Below the pieces are notes generated by a model. The model worked only from the letters and a program-made list of their open reading frames with translations. It had not been told where the DNA came from and made no database searches. Below, one piece after another: positions 1 through 8,549 of a stretch of DNA of 64,000 nucleotides. This DNA is from Leucobacter salsicius M1-8 (GTDB taxonomy: Bacteria; Actinomycetota; Actinomycetes; Actinomycetales; Microbacteriaceae), in the NCBI RefSeq assembly GCF_000350525.1, contig NZ_AOCN01000007.1, positions 124,001 to 188,000 on the forward strand, written 5' to 3'. The first letter of the stretch is position 1, and every line of letters starts with the position of its first letter. A program made the position numbers and the translations under genes.

Positions 1-627
1 GTATGCCGTCAGATCGGCCATCCCGTCCTCGCGCTCCACCACGAACACCCGCCGCAACGCGCGCGCCCGCTCACACCGCTCCTCACGCCCTTCACCCGAA
101 TGCTCCTCGGCCAACTGCTTCGCGACCGGCCGCAACCGGCCCACCGACTCCCCTGCTGCGAACTCGAGCACCCGTGCCTCATACGCCCCGCGCGCTGCCT
201 CGTCATCGATGATCTCGCCCGCATCAACAATCGCGTTCGCGTGCGCCCCCGACAGGTTTCCCCGGGTAAGCGCCCGGTAGACCGCCGGATACTGCTCCAC
301 GAGCTCGGTGGCACGCCCCATTTTCAGCGCGATCGTTCGATCCGACTCGTGTACCGCCGCACCGATCTCGGTCTGCACGGCACGGTACGCCATATTGAGG
401 GCACTGTCCGTCGGCTTCCCGCCAGCACCCGCCGCCGCACCAGCCCCCGCAGACACAGACGCAGACGCAGACGCCATCTGCCTGGCCATCATGTCACCGG
501 CCTGCAACAGCATCGCTTCCGCCGCCTCCAACGCATGCATTTGCGCACGCACCGCAACAATTCCCGCCACCACCGAATCGAGCACCGCGAGGAGCTCGGC
601 AGGTGGATTCAACGGTGAATGTCTCAT
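1..627 (-). CDS. DUF222/13E12-repeat protein, probable HNH endonuclease (partial, C-terminus beyond window)
   Basis: The minus-strand frame is open from an ATG at 627 through the left edge (209 codons seen). It begins MRHSPLNPPAELLAVLDSVV, has an Ala/Ser/Gly-rich stretch near residues 50-70, then the helical segment with LTRGNLSGAHANAIVDAG that typifies the DUF222 half of mycobacterial 13E12/REP13E12 proteins. In that family DUF222 is followed by an HNH nuclease motif; that part would lie outside the window, so nuclease activity is family knowledge, not seen. These genes are multicopy in actinobacteria and their role is poorly known. A plus-strand ORF at 100-618 is its shadow. Confidence 0.8.
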   Translation of the reverse strand, partial: MRHSPLNPPAELLAVLDSVVAGIVAVRAQMHALEAAEAMLLQAGDMMARQMASASASVSAGAGAAAGAGGKPTDSALNMAYRAVQTEIGAAVHESDRTIALKMGRATELVEQYPAVYRALTRGNLSGAHANAIVDAGEIIDDEAARGAYEARVLEFAAGESVGRLRPVAKQLAEEHSGEGREERCERARALRRVFVVEREDGMADLTAY

Positions 628-796
628 GTGAATAGTGTCCCCGGGACCACTGACATGGGACGATCGGCTTGTAGTTGACAGCCGACGCCGCTTCCACTTA
701 ACTGTCACCAGCGCCCCGCTACGTACACCGTACGACACCCGGTCCGAGGCGCATCCCAACCATTCCCTACCCTGACAATGGCGTGAAAGGTTAACA

Positions 797-2449
797 ATGA
801 ATTCGAGGCTCTCCGGCGGCAACATCGCCGTCATCGGCGCGCACCTGCGCAGGAACGTTGCGGCTGCCGCACACGGCAAGGCTGCTACAGCTCTGCTCAT
901 ACAGGATGGTGTCATTGCGGCCATAGGTTCAGACGACGAGATCCGCGCTGCCGCAACCGCCGCCGCAGCCACAGCCCCCAACCCCATCGAGATCATCGAC
1001 GTGCGCGGCGCCACCGTCACCCCGGGGCTGTGGGACTCACACACCCACCCCATCTCGGGTGCGCTCTCTACCCGAGGCGTCGACCTCGGCGGCCTGAGTA
1101 CGATTGACGATCTGCGCGCGCGCCTCGCAGAAGCCGCCGCGGCACTCGCGCCGGGCGCATGGCTCGAAGGATGGAACCTCGAATACGAGATGTTCGAGGA
1201 AACCGGCATCGACCGCAGCACGTTCGAGGACGTCGTCGGCGACCACCCGACATACCTCCGCTTCTACGACGGCCACACCGGCCTCGCCTCGCTATCCGCA
1301 CTCACCGCCGCTGGGATTCACGAGCCGGTGCACTATCCCGATGGCAGCGAGACCGTCGTGGACAAGAACGGGCGTTTCACCGGTGAGCTCAGCGAGATGT
1401 CGATCCTGAGCGACATGGCCGAGGCCATTCCGATCGCCGACATTGAGGCAGAGCTCGACCGCCTCGAGGCGCTGCTGCTCAAGTTCGCCGCGACCGGCAT
1501 CACCGGCAGCGCGATCATGGACGGCACCGCGAATGACAAGACCATGCTGCGCGAACTCGAGTCGCGCGGTCGCCTGCCGCAGCGCCTCGTGCTGCACGAA
1601 TGGCATAAGGTACATCACACCGACGCTGATCAGGATCGCGTCATTCAGGAGAAAGACGAGCGCGGCCGCCTCTGGGAAGGCGGCGCGGTGAAACTCTTCT
1701 CTGACGGAGTCATCGACACCGGTACCGCACTGCTGCACGCACCAGACACCCACGGCGACGGGCGCGAGGCCGCCTGGCCCGAGTGGAGCGAGTACAAGCG
1801 CGTCATTCGCAAGTACCACGATGCCGGGATTCAGATCGCGACGCACGCCGTCGGCGACCGTGCCGTCAACGATGTGCTCGACGCATACGCCGAGCTGCCG
1901 CCGCGGGCCGTCGGACAACCTCACCACTCGATCGAGCACCTCGAGGTCATGAGCGATGCGGATGTCGCGAAGCTCGGCACCTCGGGCGTCACCGCGTCAA
2001 TGCAGCCGCTTCACATGCAGTGGCGCAGCGAGGATTTCAGCGACAACTGGGCCCAGCGTCTCGGCGAGGATCGCCGCAGCACCGGTTACCGGGCTCGCGA
2101 CGTCATCGATGCCGGTGCCCGTCTGACCCTCGGATCGGACTGGCCCGTGGCCGAGTTCGACCCCCGGGTCGGGATGGCTTGGGCGCGCGGCCGTCACACT
2201 CCGGGAGCCGACGCCACCGTTGTCTTTGAGCCCGAGGGGCTACTGACCGGCGAGGAGACGCTTTTGGCATACACTCTCTGGCCGGCACAGGCCCGTGGCT
2301 GGCAGGATCGCGGCCATCTTTCGGTCGGTGCACTCGGCGATGTCACTGTATTCGGTGGCGACCCCGTCACCACCACGGTAGAAGATCTCCCCGAGCTGCC
2401 AATCGTATTGACCGTTGTCGACGGGAACGTCGTGCACCGGGCAGCGTAG
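797..2449 (+). CDS. Amidohydrolase, YtcJ-like (amidohydrolase family 3)
   Basis: The 550-residue product has the length and motif order of YtcJ-type metal-dependent hydrolases. The metal-binding HxH is in LWDSHTHPIS (H82, H84), followed by a lysine in AVKLFSDGVIDTG (about residue 299), histidines in THAVGDRAV and HHSIEHLE, and an aspartate in LGSDWPV near residue 450. The usual N-terminal beta-sandwich (VIGAHLRRN..LLIQDGVIAAIG) and a C-terminal LGDVTVFGGDP closing segment are both there. There is no signal peptide, so it acts in the cytoplasm. The ATG at 797 has GAAAGG six bases upstream. Substrate cannot be told; family members hydrolyse amides or cyclic amides. It is monocistronic and followed by a strong hairpin. 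Confidence 0.9.
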   Translation: MNSRLSGGNIAVIGAHLRRNVAAAAHGKAATALLIQDGVIAAIGSDDEIRAAATAAAATAPNPIEIIDVRGATVTPGLWDSHTHPISGALSTRGVDLGGLSTIDDLRARLAEAAAALAPGAWLEGWNLEYEMFEETGIDRSTFEDVVGDHPTYLRFYDGHTGLASLSALTAAGIHEPVHYPDGSETVVDKNGRFTGELSEMSILSDMAEAIPIADIEAELDRLEALLLKFAATGITGSAIMDGTANDKTMLRELESRGRLPQRLVLHEWHKVHHTDADQDRVIQEKDERGRLWEGGAVKLFSDGVIDTGTALLHAPDTHGDGREAAWPEWSEYKRVIRKYHDAGIQIATHAVGDRAVNDVLDAYAELPPRAVGQPHHSIEHLEVMSDADVAKLGTSGVTASMQPLHMQWRSEDFSDNWAQRLGEDRRSTGYRARDVIDAGARLTLGSDWPVAEFDPRVGMAWARGRHTPGADATVVFEPEGLLTGEETLLAYTLWPAQARGWQDRGHLSVGALGDVTVFGGDPVTTTVEDLPELPIVLTVVDGNVVHRAA

Positions 2450-2489
2450 CCCAGCAACCGGCGCCTCAACAGTTCGGCTTCGAACGGAC

Positions 2490-2526
2490 GCGCGGCCCGA
2501 TCCGGCACATCAGGATCGGGCCGCGC
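2490..2526. terminator. Bidirectional hairpin between convergent genes
   Basis: A perfect 14-bp stem (GCGCGGCCCGATCC pairing with GGATCGGGCCGCGC) with a 9-base loop lies between the amidohydrolase stop and the stop of the minus-strand gene at 2560. There is no clear T-run, which is common for actinobacterial terminators. The loop and the adjoining left arm share GATCCGGCACATCA with the hairpin at 38911-38949. Confidence 0.65.
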
Positions 2527-2559
2527 CCTAGACGCCCCCAGGCGAACTCGACCCGTTCG

Positions 2560-3228
2560 CTAGCTCATCATGACGTCAGCTGAAGTGAAGGTTCGCGCCC
2601 CCAGCGCGACCTTGTGGCCCCGGTAGCTGCGAGGTGTCAGGCCAGTCGCGGTGAGCTCCCGAGCTCGCGCAGGGTAACCAAATACCTCGGGCAGGCCGCC
2701 TGCTTCGAGAAGCCGCATGGCCTCAGAACGCACCTGCGAGCCCGGGTGCACGAACCCGTGCGGCTCAAACTGGAAGAGGTTCCAGCACCACGCGGTAGCG
2801 TCAGCGCGCGTGAACCCGGCCCAGGCCCCCTCGACAATTACAACTGCTGCGTCGGGCGCTGCGTAGGCTTCGTCGAGCTTTGCCCCGCCGAGCCGAAGCC
2901 GCTCGACGGCCCCCGCTTCTCGGCGCTGCAAGGCGGCGGCTGCACGCTCGCGGTCGATCGCTGCAAGGCGCTCGCGCACCTCCTCGAGCGTCATCCGAGT
3001 GACGCTTCCATCAGACTCCGCGTACTCAAACCCCACGGGGCGAAGCGCGGCCAGGAACCCGACCTTGGTCCCCTCGGTGACGGCTCCGCGCAGCGCAGCG
3101 ACGTCAAGCAAGGGGTCATCCTCAGTTCGCAGACCGAGCGCCCGCCACCAACCGATATCTCTGACACTGCCGACGACATCGGCAGCGTCCGCGTTCAATC
3201 GCGATGACGAAATGGATGAATCAGACAT
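2560..3228 (-). CDS. Hypothetical protein, not recognised
   Basis: I do not recognise this 222-residue protein. It starts MSDSSISSSRLNADAADVVG, is acidic to neutral, has no signal peptide or membrane segment, and carries a Glu/Arg-rich helix (about residues 80-120, LEEVRERLAAIDRERAAAAL) that may be a coiled coil. The second half has aromatic clusters (WAGFTRADATAWCWNLFQF). Codon use is that of a real gene. I chose the ATG at 3228, with GGAGAGG about 11 bases upstream, over a GTG at 3258 that would add ten residues. The 170 bases upstream hold nothing I recognise beyond GC-rich dyads. Confidence 0.6.
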   Translation of the reverse strand: MSDSSISSSRLNADAADVVGSVRDIGWWRALGLRTEDDPLLDVAALRGAVTEGTKVGFLAALRPVGFEYAESDGSVTRMTLEEVRERLAAIDRERAAAALQRREAGAVERLRLGGAKLDEAYAAPDAAVVIVEGAWAGFTRADATAWCWNLFQFEPHGFVHPGSQVRSEAMRLLEAGGLPEVFGYPARARELTATGLTPRSYRGHKVALGARTFTSADVMMS

Positions 3229-3401
3229 GGGGCAACGCCCCTCTCCGGGGCAAAACACCCCATCGAACCTTGCATCGCGAGGATTCGCGAAGCCCGTTCT
3301 TCCCCTGGGACACCCGGGAATCGATGGATTCGGGTTGTCGCGTAACCGGCCAGGTACCTACGGTCACGACTCTTGAACGTGAGCTGAGCGTAGCACGGGG
3401 C

Positions 3402-3887
3402 TCAGACGTTGAGGTTCCAGCCCCGCGAAAGCCTCTTGATCCGGAGCTCTCGTAGGCCCCAGGAGCCGCGCAGCACCGGCCAGATCAGCCAGGCAAGCGG
3501 GCCCGAGAATTGCAGGGTGTCCGTCCACGTCGCACGCTCCGGATCATTGGCATGCGGCGCAATGGACATCTGGTGATGCCACTTGCGGGCGAGCAGCAGC
3601 GGTCCACTCACAGCACCGCCACGATCGTGCATCGTGCGCACTTGAATAGCTCCACGAGTCTGTATCGAGTCCTGCACCGAAATTTCTTGGCGCCCCACCG
3701 GAACGATACCCAGGGCCCGCAGGTGCACGGTGACCGCGTCGCCCGTACGCAGCCGCTCGGGAGTCGGTTCATCAAAACGCATCTGCAACAGCGGGGCGTA
3801 GACGCTCGCCACGGTATCGGTGCAGTGCAGGGCCTCCCATGCGGTGTCGGCAGCGCAATCAATCATGAATGAAATCGAGATCCTCAC
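3402..3887 (-). CDS. SRPBCC/START-like hypothetical protein
   Basis: This 161-residue protein begins MRISISFMIDCAADTAWEAL, which resembles the first strand and helix of the SRPBCC (polyketide cyclase/START) fold, where 'a..A..vW..l' starts the hydrophobic cavity. A central strand pattern and a Trp-rich C-terminus (LAWLIWPVLRGSWGL) fit a small lipophilic-ligand-binding fold. No catalytic motif is seen. It starts with GTG nine bases after the stop of the DUF1295 membrane protein and is almost certainly cotranscribed with it, suggesting a shared role with a hydrophobic substrate. The family call rests on pattern only. Confidence 0.55.
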   Translation of the reverse strand: MRISISFMIDCAADTAWEALHCTDTVASVYAPLLQMRFDEPTPERLRTGDAVTVHLRALGIVPVGRQEISVQDSIQTRGAIQVRTMHDRGGAVSGPLLLARKWHHQMSIAPHANDPERATWTDTLQFSGPLAWLIWPVLRGSWGLRELRIKRLSRGWNLNV

Positions 3888-3896
3888 CGCATCACG

Positions 3897-4793
3897 CTAC
3901 TTCTTGGGTGGCATCGGGATGAGTACCGATGTGCGTGCTCGATAAGCCTGATACTCGGGGTCATCGCCCCACTTCTGCTCGGCTTTCTTGTCAAGGGTGG
4001 GGATTCCGCTGACCCGCGTAAGGAGCAGCACAACAAGGACGGGAGAGAGAAGCGCGATCCACTGCCAGCCCTGCAACGCCGGTGCGGCGATGACGAGTAC
4101 GCCAATCCACAGCAGAATTTCTCCAAAGTAGTTGGGGTGGCGCGATACCGACCAGAGCCCGGATCGGATGAACCGGCCACGGTTGTTGGGGTCGGCCTTG
4201 AACCGACTCTTTTGCAGGTCGGCGGTCACTTCGATCGTGAACCCGATGATCCACAGTGCCAGACCTACCCACGTGGTCCAGTCAAGCGGAGCAGAGTTCG
4301 AGGATGCCAGCGCAATCCAGGCCGCCGCCGCAGTCAGGCTCACCCACAGCGCCTGGAGCGTCCACACCATCAAGAATCGCAGCTTCGACTTCTTAATCTC
4401 ATCGAACCGGTCGTCTCGGCCCGAACGAATGTTGCGCACGAACAAGAAGCTTCCAAGCCGCACGGCCCACACCACCACGACCGATGCCAGAATCAAATCA
4501 CGCGCGTCGAGCGAGGGCGCGAGCAGCACCAGCATGATCGTCACTGCAATGTAGGTGAGACTGCCCGTGGCGTCAAAGAAGCGATCGGTCTGAGCGATGG
4601 ATGCCGGAATGTACGCAATCCACTGCACGACAAAGGCCACGAGCACCGCCAAAGCGAAGCCGGGGAAACCGGGGGTTGATCCGGATCCACCTACCGCCCA
4701 GCCGTGTTGACTACCAGCGAGCGCAAGCAGAATCCCCATCACGACAACGATGCAGATGACGGAGACGAGGACGACGGGGCGGGGTCGTGACAT
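3897..4793 (-). CDS. DUF1295 family membrane protein (steroid 5-alpha-reductase-like)
   Basis: The 298-residue polytopic membrane protein has about seven hydrophobic segments. It carries the family signature in its C-terminal half: an ADLQKSRFKADPNNRGRFI loop, then GLWSVSRHPNYFGEILLWIG, which resembles the NADPH/sterol-binding region of 5-alpha-reductases and isoprenylcysteine methyltransferases. DUF1295 proteins are mostly uncharacterised integral membrane enzymes, and the actual reaction is unknown. The charged C-terminal tail (IPMPPKK) is cytoplasmic by the positive-inside rule. It is first in a two-gene unit with the SRPBCC-like gene; the upstream neighbour on the same strand is an acyl-CoA ligase. 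Confidence 0.85.
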   Translation of the reverse strand: MSRPRPVVLVSVICIVVVMGILLALAGSQHGWAVGGSGSTPGFPGFALAVLVAFVVQWIAYIPASIAQTDRFFDATGSLTYIAVTIMLVLLAPSLDARDLILASVVVVWAVRLGSFLFVRNIRSGRDDRFDEIKKSKLRFLMVWTLQALWVSLTAAAAWIALASSNSAPLDWTTWVGLALWIIGFTIEVTADLQKSRFKADPNNRGRFIRSGLWSVSRHPNYFGEILLWIGVLVIAAPALQGWQWIALLSPVLVVLLLTRVSGIPTLDKKAEQKWGDDPEYQAYRARTSVLIPMPPKK

Positions 4794-4870
4794 GGTTTCT
4801 GAACTTTCTGAAAGCAGTGATCTGTGTAATGGGAGCGGGGGACGTGGCGGGGCCGACCTCGGGTACTGGG

Positions 4871-6742
4871 CTATGCGTAGAGCACGTCCACGAGTGGGGC
4901 ACCCGCTTTGAGGAGCGCCTGTCGCTTCAGCTTCATGGTGGGGGTGACGAAATCGTCCATCTGTTCGGTACCGAGCACGACCGCTGTCCAGGCCTGCACC
5001 CTTTCGGAAGGCGGTACTGCGGCGTTCGCCTGCCCAACAGCCGCTGAGATCTCTTCGTTCAGCCTTCCGTCTCGGCAGTCAGCGAAGCTCGTGGCGTTCA
5101 ATGCTTCAGGCGCGCTATCGCCCCGCTCACTAAACCAGGAAAGCGCAGCCTCAGTATCGATCACGACCAGTGCGGTGAGGTATGGACGGTCATTCCCAAC
5201 GAGGGTTGCGTGCGCCACCAACGGGTGTTGCTCGACGTCTTGTTCCCAACTCTCGGGTGAGATAGTGCGACCGGTCGAAGTAACGATGACGTGCTTGAGC
5301 CGCCCGGTAAGCGTCAGCGCTCCCGTCTCGTCGAGTGATCCAATATCACCCGTTCGAAAATAGCCGTCGATAAACGCGTCCTCGTTTTGCTGGCTATTGC
5401 GGTATCCCGCAATCACCCCCACGCCACGTGCGAGAACCTCACCGTTGGGGGCGATCCGCACCTCGTTGCCAGGCAGGGGCGTCCCGACGCTTCCGGCGAC
5501 GAGCGAGCCGGGGCGACCGCCAGTCAATGGTGCAGTTGTTTCGGTGAGCCCGTACCCTTCGATCACCGGTACGCCCAGCCCGCCAAACAAGAGCGCGAGG
5601 TCGGGGCGCAGCACTGCCGCACCTGAGAGCAAGTACTCCATCCGCCCGCCCATGACCGATCGGAGCCTCGAGTAGAAGAGCCGGTCAAAGAATGCTCGCC
5701 GCATTCGAAGCATCACCGGTGCTCGGTCGCCAGACTCGATGTACTGTGCCCACTCAATCGCGGTGCGCTGTGCGCTGCGCCATAACGGGAGAAGATGCTT
5801 GTCTCGCGCAGACGCGGCCGCAGCCGACTCGATCTTCTCGAGCACCCGGGGCACAACCACCAGAAAGGTGGGTTTGAGGATCGATAGCGCCTGCACCACC
5901 TCTTTGGGATCGGAGAGGTGTGCGACTCGCATACCATTGGCGATGCAGATCAGTTGCAATGCCCGTCCAAGCACATGGGTGAGCGGCAGGAACAGCACTG
6001 TGTTGCCGCTCTCATGCACGACTTCCGAATAGGCCGCAGCGGTATTGAGTACCTGTCCCACCAGGTTGCGGTGGGTGATGAGCACCCCCTTAGGCGAGCC
6101 CGTAGTGCCTGATGTGTACACGATGGTGGCAACGTCGTCGAGCGCGGCCTCGATCCGGCGCTCTTCTAGCTGCGCGTCCGTCACCGAGTCACCCAAGTCA
6201 GTAAGTGCAGACAGTGGGGAGTGCGGCCCCGATTCCAACAGCCAAATGGTGGGTGCTTCGGTTTTGGCGAGTGCAGAGGCCGCGATCAGCCGCTCGCGAT
6301 GCTCGGGAGCGGCTGCGAACGCCACGACAGGTCGCGCGTCGGCGATGATGCTCGATAGCTGCCCAGCGGGCGCCGTGTCATAAACCGGCACGACCACTGC
6401 CCCGGCAAACAGCGCAGCTTGGTCAACAACTGCCCACAGGTATTGCGTGGGCGCCATGATCAGCACGGTTTCACCGCGCTGCACACCGCTGGCAATCAGC
6501 CCCTTGGCGAGATCCTGCACTTGCCCGGTGAACTGCCGCGTACTCACGGGTGTCCAGGGCTGATCGATCGATGCCCCGACCTGGCGAGTTTCAAACGCGA
6601 TGTGTTCGGGTGCTGTTTCGTATCGCTGCAGCAGGAGATCTGTGACGTTTCGATATTGGTCAATTTCAACCGCCGAAGGCGTGACGGCGCTATCCGCTGC
6701 AACGACAGTGGTGGTCTGGGGCAGTGCACTCGATCGGCTCAC
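4871..6742 (-). CDS. AMP-dependent long-chain acyl-CoA synthetase (FadD15-like)
   Basis: The 623-residue adenylate-forming enzyme activates fatty acids to acyl-AMP and then acyl-CoA. The phosphate-binding A3 motif YTSGTTGSPKG is at residues 209-219. YGLTETTAP is near 400, FRTGDIG near 470, and the C-terminal domain carries the hinge region and a catalytic-lysine segment TPTMKLKRQALLKAG close to the end. Length and motif spacing match the long-chain FadD/FACS type that begins with VTDLLLQRYET. It starts with GTG at 6742 without a Shine-Dalgarno; a TAACGT hexamer sits seven bases upstream, suggesting a leaderless mRNA. Its chain-length preference cannot be read from sequence. Confidence 0.93.
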   Translation of the reverse strand: MSRSSALPQTTTVVAADSAVTPSAVEIDQYRNVTDLLLQRYETAPEHIAFETRQVGASIDQPWTPVSTRQFTGQVQDLAKGLIASGVQRGETVLIMAPTQYLWAVVDQAALFAGAVVVPVYDTAPAGQLSSIIADARPVVAFAAAPEHRERLIAASALAKTEAPTIWLLESGPHSPLSALTDLGDSVTDAQLEERRIEAALDDVATIVYTSGTTGSPKGVLITHRNLVGQVLNTAAAYSEVVHESGNTVLFLPLTHVLGRALQLICIANGMRVAHLSDPKEVVQALSILKPTFLVVVPRVLEKIESAAAASARDKHLLPLWRSAQRTAIEWAQYIESGDRAPVMLRMRRAFFDRLFYSRLRSVMGGRMEYLLSGAAVLRPDLALLFGGLGVPVIEGYGLTETTAPLTGGRPGSLVAGSVGTPLPGNEVRIAPNGEVLARGVGVIAGYRNSQQNEDAFIDGYFRTGDIGSLDETGALTLTGRLKHVIVTSTGRTISPESWEQDVEQHPLVAHATLVGNDRPYLTALVVIDTEAALSWFSERGDSAPEALNATSFADCRDGRLNEEISAAVGQANAAVPPSERVQAWTAVVLGTEQMDDFVTPTMKLKRQALLKAGAPLVDVLYA

Positions 6743-6749
6743 GCCTACA

Positions 6750-6755
6750 ACGTTA
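6750..6755 (-). promoter_or_regulatory. Putative -10 box (TAACGT) for a leaderless acyl-CoA ligase mRNA
   Basis: TAACGT on the minus strand lies exactly seven bases before the GTG start at 6742 and fits the actinobacterial TAnnnT -10 pattern. With no Shine-Dalgarno present, transcription would begin at the start codon. Confidence 0.4.
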
Positions 6756-6869
6756 GCTGAATTTACCTAGATAGGCTAGTTACAACCCTGGCTTATTGCA
6801 TACTGGGCTCCTTAAAAGCCTGGCTAATCAATTTCGCCCTTCCCCGATCACGAACAACGCGGCCCCGGA

Positions 6870-7328
6870 TCAGCGCCTGCGGCGCGGTCGTTCTTTCCAG
6901 GCCGCGGTGGACCACAGGGCCGCGAGCACGAGGAGTGGCTGAAAGAACAGTCTGGCGAACCGCTTCGCATCGGTGTCGAGCCCGAACCCGTCTCGCGCAT
7001 TGAGCCACTGGGAGATATTTCCGGGGAACACTGCAATAAAGAAGACGGCCACAACCCACCCGACAGCAACCCGCCGCCTGGGCAATGCAATGAGCGCACC
7101 ACCGAGCGCGACCTCCACGACGCCCGACCCCACCACCACCAAGTCTGTGTCGAACGGGAGGGCCTCCGGCACCTGAGCGACGAACTCTTCCCGCGCAAAT
7201 GTCAGGTGCGCGATGCCCGCGAACGCAAGAAACGCTCCCAGCAACAGGCGAGCAACGGTGCGCGGCAGTGACGTGTGCGAGACCGGCGCGATCAATTGAA
7301 CAAGCGGAGTTTTCTTCAGTAGATCCAT
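6870..7328 (-). CDS. DoxX-family membrane protein (CatD-like)
   Basis: The 152-residue protein has about four hydrophobic helices and the DoxX-type pattern ARLLLGAFLAFAGIAHLTFA near the N-terminus and WLNARDGFGLDTDAKRFARL before the last helix. DoxX proteins are small quinone-linked membrane proteins; in Bacillus subtilis CatD (DoxX) is encoded with the ring-cleaving dioxygenase CatE and protects from quinones. Here the VOC dioxygenase is directly upstream on the same strand, the same pairing. The ATG at 7328 has GGAGAG eight bases upstream; the open frame extends 26 codons further 5' but with Arg-rich, off-frame composition. Confidence 0.85.
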   Translation of the reverse strand: MDLLKKTPLVQLIAPVSHTSLPRTVARLLLGAFLAFAGIAHLTFAREEFVAQVPEALPFDTDLVVVGSGVVEVALGGALIALPRRRVAVGWVVAVFFIAVFPGNISQWLNARDGFGLDTDAKRFARLFFQPLLVLAALWSTAAWKERPRRRR

Positions 7329-7479
7329 GTCACAGTCTCTCCGATCGAGCATGCGTCGGGCCCCACTGGCCCGACGCATGAACACATCTGCCTCACATCG
7401 TCGCACGGCCCGCGAAGCGCGCGCAACGGGTGCCCTCTCCCCGCGAGGCTTGAGGCAACATCACGCCGAGCAACGTCAG

Positions 7480-8415
7480 CTACACTCCCAGCAACTCCTC
7501 CGCACCGGCTCCGGGCACCGACAACGAAACCTGCGTCCCCCAGGGATCCGGCACGACGATCGAGCGGCCCGTGTCGGCGAACTGCAGTCCCCGCGCGCGC
7601 AGTCGAGCCGCGAGCGCGTCGAGGTCCTCACGCCCGGGCAGCGTGATCGCGACGTCCGCGAGCCCCAGGCGGGCGGCCCGAGGGCCCGCTCCCTGACTGT
7701 TCCACGTATTCATCGCGACATGGTGGTGGTAGCCGCCAGCCGACGCGAAGAGCGCGCTTGAGATCGCGGTCGCCGTCGCTTCGAAGCCCAGGGTATCTAC
7801 ATAAAAGTCGCGGGCAGTCGCGACGTCGCCCACCTGCAGGTGCACGTGACCCACCTTGCCCGCCTGGGCAGAGGCCGATGCGAGCACTGCCTCATCCAGG
7901 TGCTCGGCAAGGTAGGCGTTGGGGTCGAGGTAGTTCGTGGCCATCTGAATTTCTCCACCAAGGAACCCCCAGGTCTCGCGCGGGCGGTCGACATACAGCT
8001 CGATGCCGTTGCCCTCGGGGTCGGTGAAGTAGAAGGCCTCGCTCACGAGGTGGTCGCTCGATCCGGCGAAGCGACTGCGCGGGTCCTGTGCCGCACGGTA
8101 CACCGTGGCGGCGAGGCTTGCGGCATCCTCAAACAGGAACGCGGTGTGGAACAGCCCCGCGTCTCGCGGGCTAACCTCGGGAAGATCCGGCGCGTGAATG
8201 AGCCGAATCAGCGGCAGCCCGCCGCGGCCCAGCACCCGATGCACCTGGCCCGCGATCACACGCTCTTCGATTGGCTCGAGCGCGAGCGCCTGCGCGTAGT
8301 AGCTACTCATATTCTCGAGATCACCGACGTGCAGGCTGACGGCATCCATCTCGAGCGCAGCCGAGAGCGTCTGGTCATGCACGGGAGCGGTCCGTGGGTC
8401 AAGCTGCTGGTTCAT
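7480..8415 (-). CDS. Two-domain VOC (glyoxalase/extradiol dioxygenase) family protein, CatE-like
   Basis: The 311-residue protein is built from two vicinal-oxygen-chelate domains. Domain 1 (residues about 18-150) runs from VSLHVGDLENMSSYYAQALAL to FYFTDPEGNGIELYVDRP. Domain 2 (about 170-300) runs from VGHVHLQVGDVATARDFYVD through GGYHHHVAMNTW to PDPWGTQVSLSV. The metal ligands of CatE-like enzymes are plausibly H (VGHVHLQ), H (GYHHH) and the E of NGIEL. The ATG at 8415 has AAGGAAGG seven bases upstream. The likely role is iron-dependent ring cleavage of catechols; a plain glyoxalase/bleomycin-resistance function is the alternative. A hairpin at 8506 separates it from the gene before it, and the DoxX gene follows. 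Confidence 0.85.
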   Translation of the reverse strand: MNQQLDPRTAPVHDQTLSAALEMDAVSLHVGDLENMSSYYAQALALEPIEERVIAGQVHRVLGRGGLPLIRLIHAPDLPEVSPRDAGLFHTAFLFEDAASLAATVYRAAQDPRSRFAGSSDHLVSEAFYFTDPEGNGIELYVDRPRETWGFLGGEIQMATNYLDPNAYLAEHLDEAVLASASAQAGKVGHVHLQVGDVATARDFYVDTLGFEATATAISSALFASAGGYHHHVAMNTWNSQGAGPRAARLGLADVAITLPGREDLDALAARLRARGLQFADTGRSIVVPDPWGTQVSLSVPGAGAEELLGV

Positions 8416-8505
8416 GTGTGTGCCTTCCTTGGTGGCGCTGCGGCCCGATGCCGGGCGGGGATTACGGTTCCCGCGAGCGGGTTGCCTCTGCACGCGGCTC
8501 CGGAT

Positions 8506-8543
8506 CGGTGGGCCCGGCACCACGCATGGTGCCGGGCCCACCG
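8506..8543 (-). terminator. Strong hairpin terminator/attenuator
   Basis: A perfect 17-bp stem (CGGTGGGCCCGGCACCA with its exact complement) and a 4-base loop lie seven bases after the stop of the F420-reductase-like gene and before the VOC gene. It would end or attenuate the upstream transcript. Confidence 0.7.
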
Positions 8544-8549
8544 AGTTGA

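Noticed and set aside
100-618. Plus-strand ORFs of 172 and 107 residues at the left edge
   Set aside because: Arg/His-rich composition and complete overlap with the DUF222 frame on the minus strand, which has recognisable family sequence.
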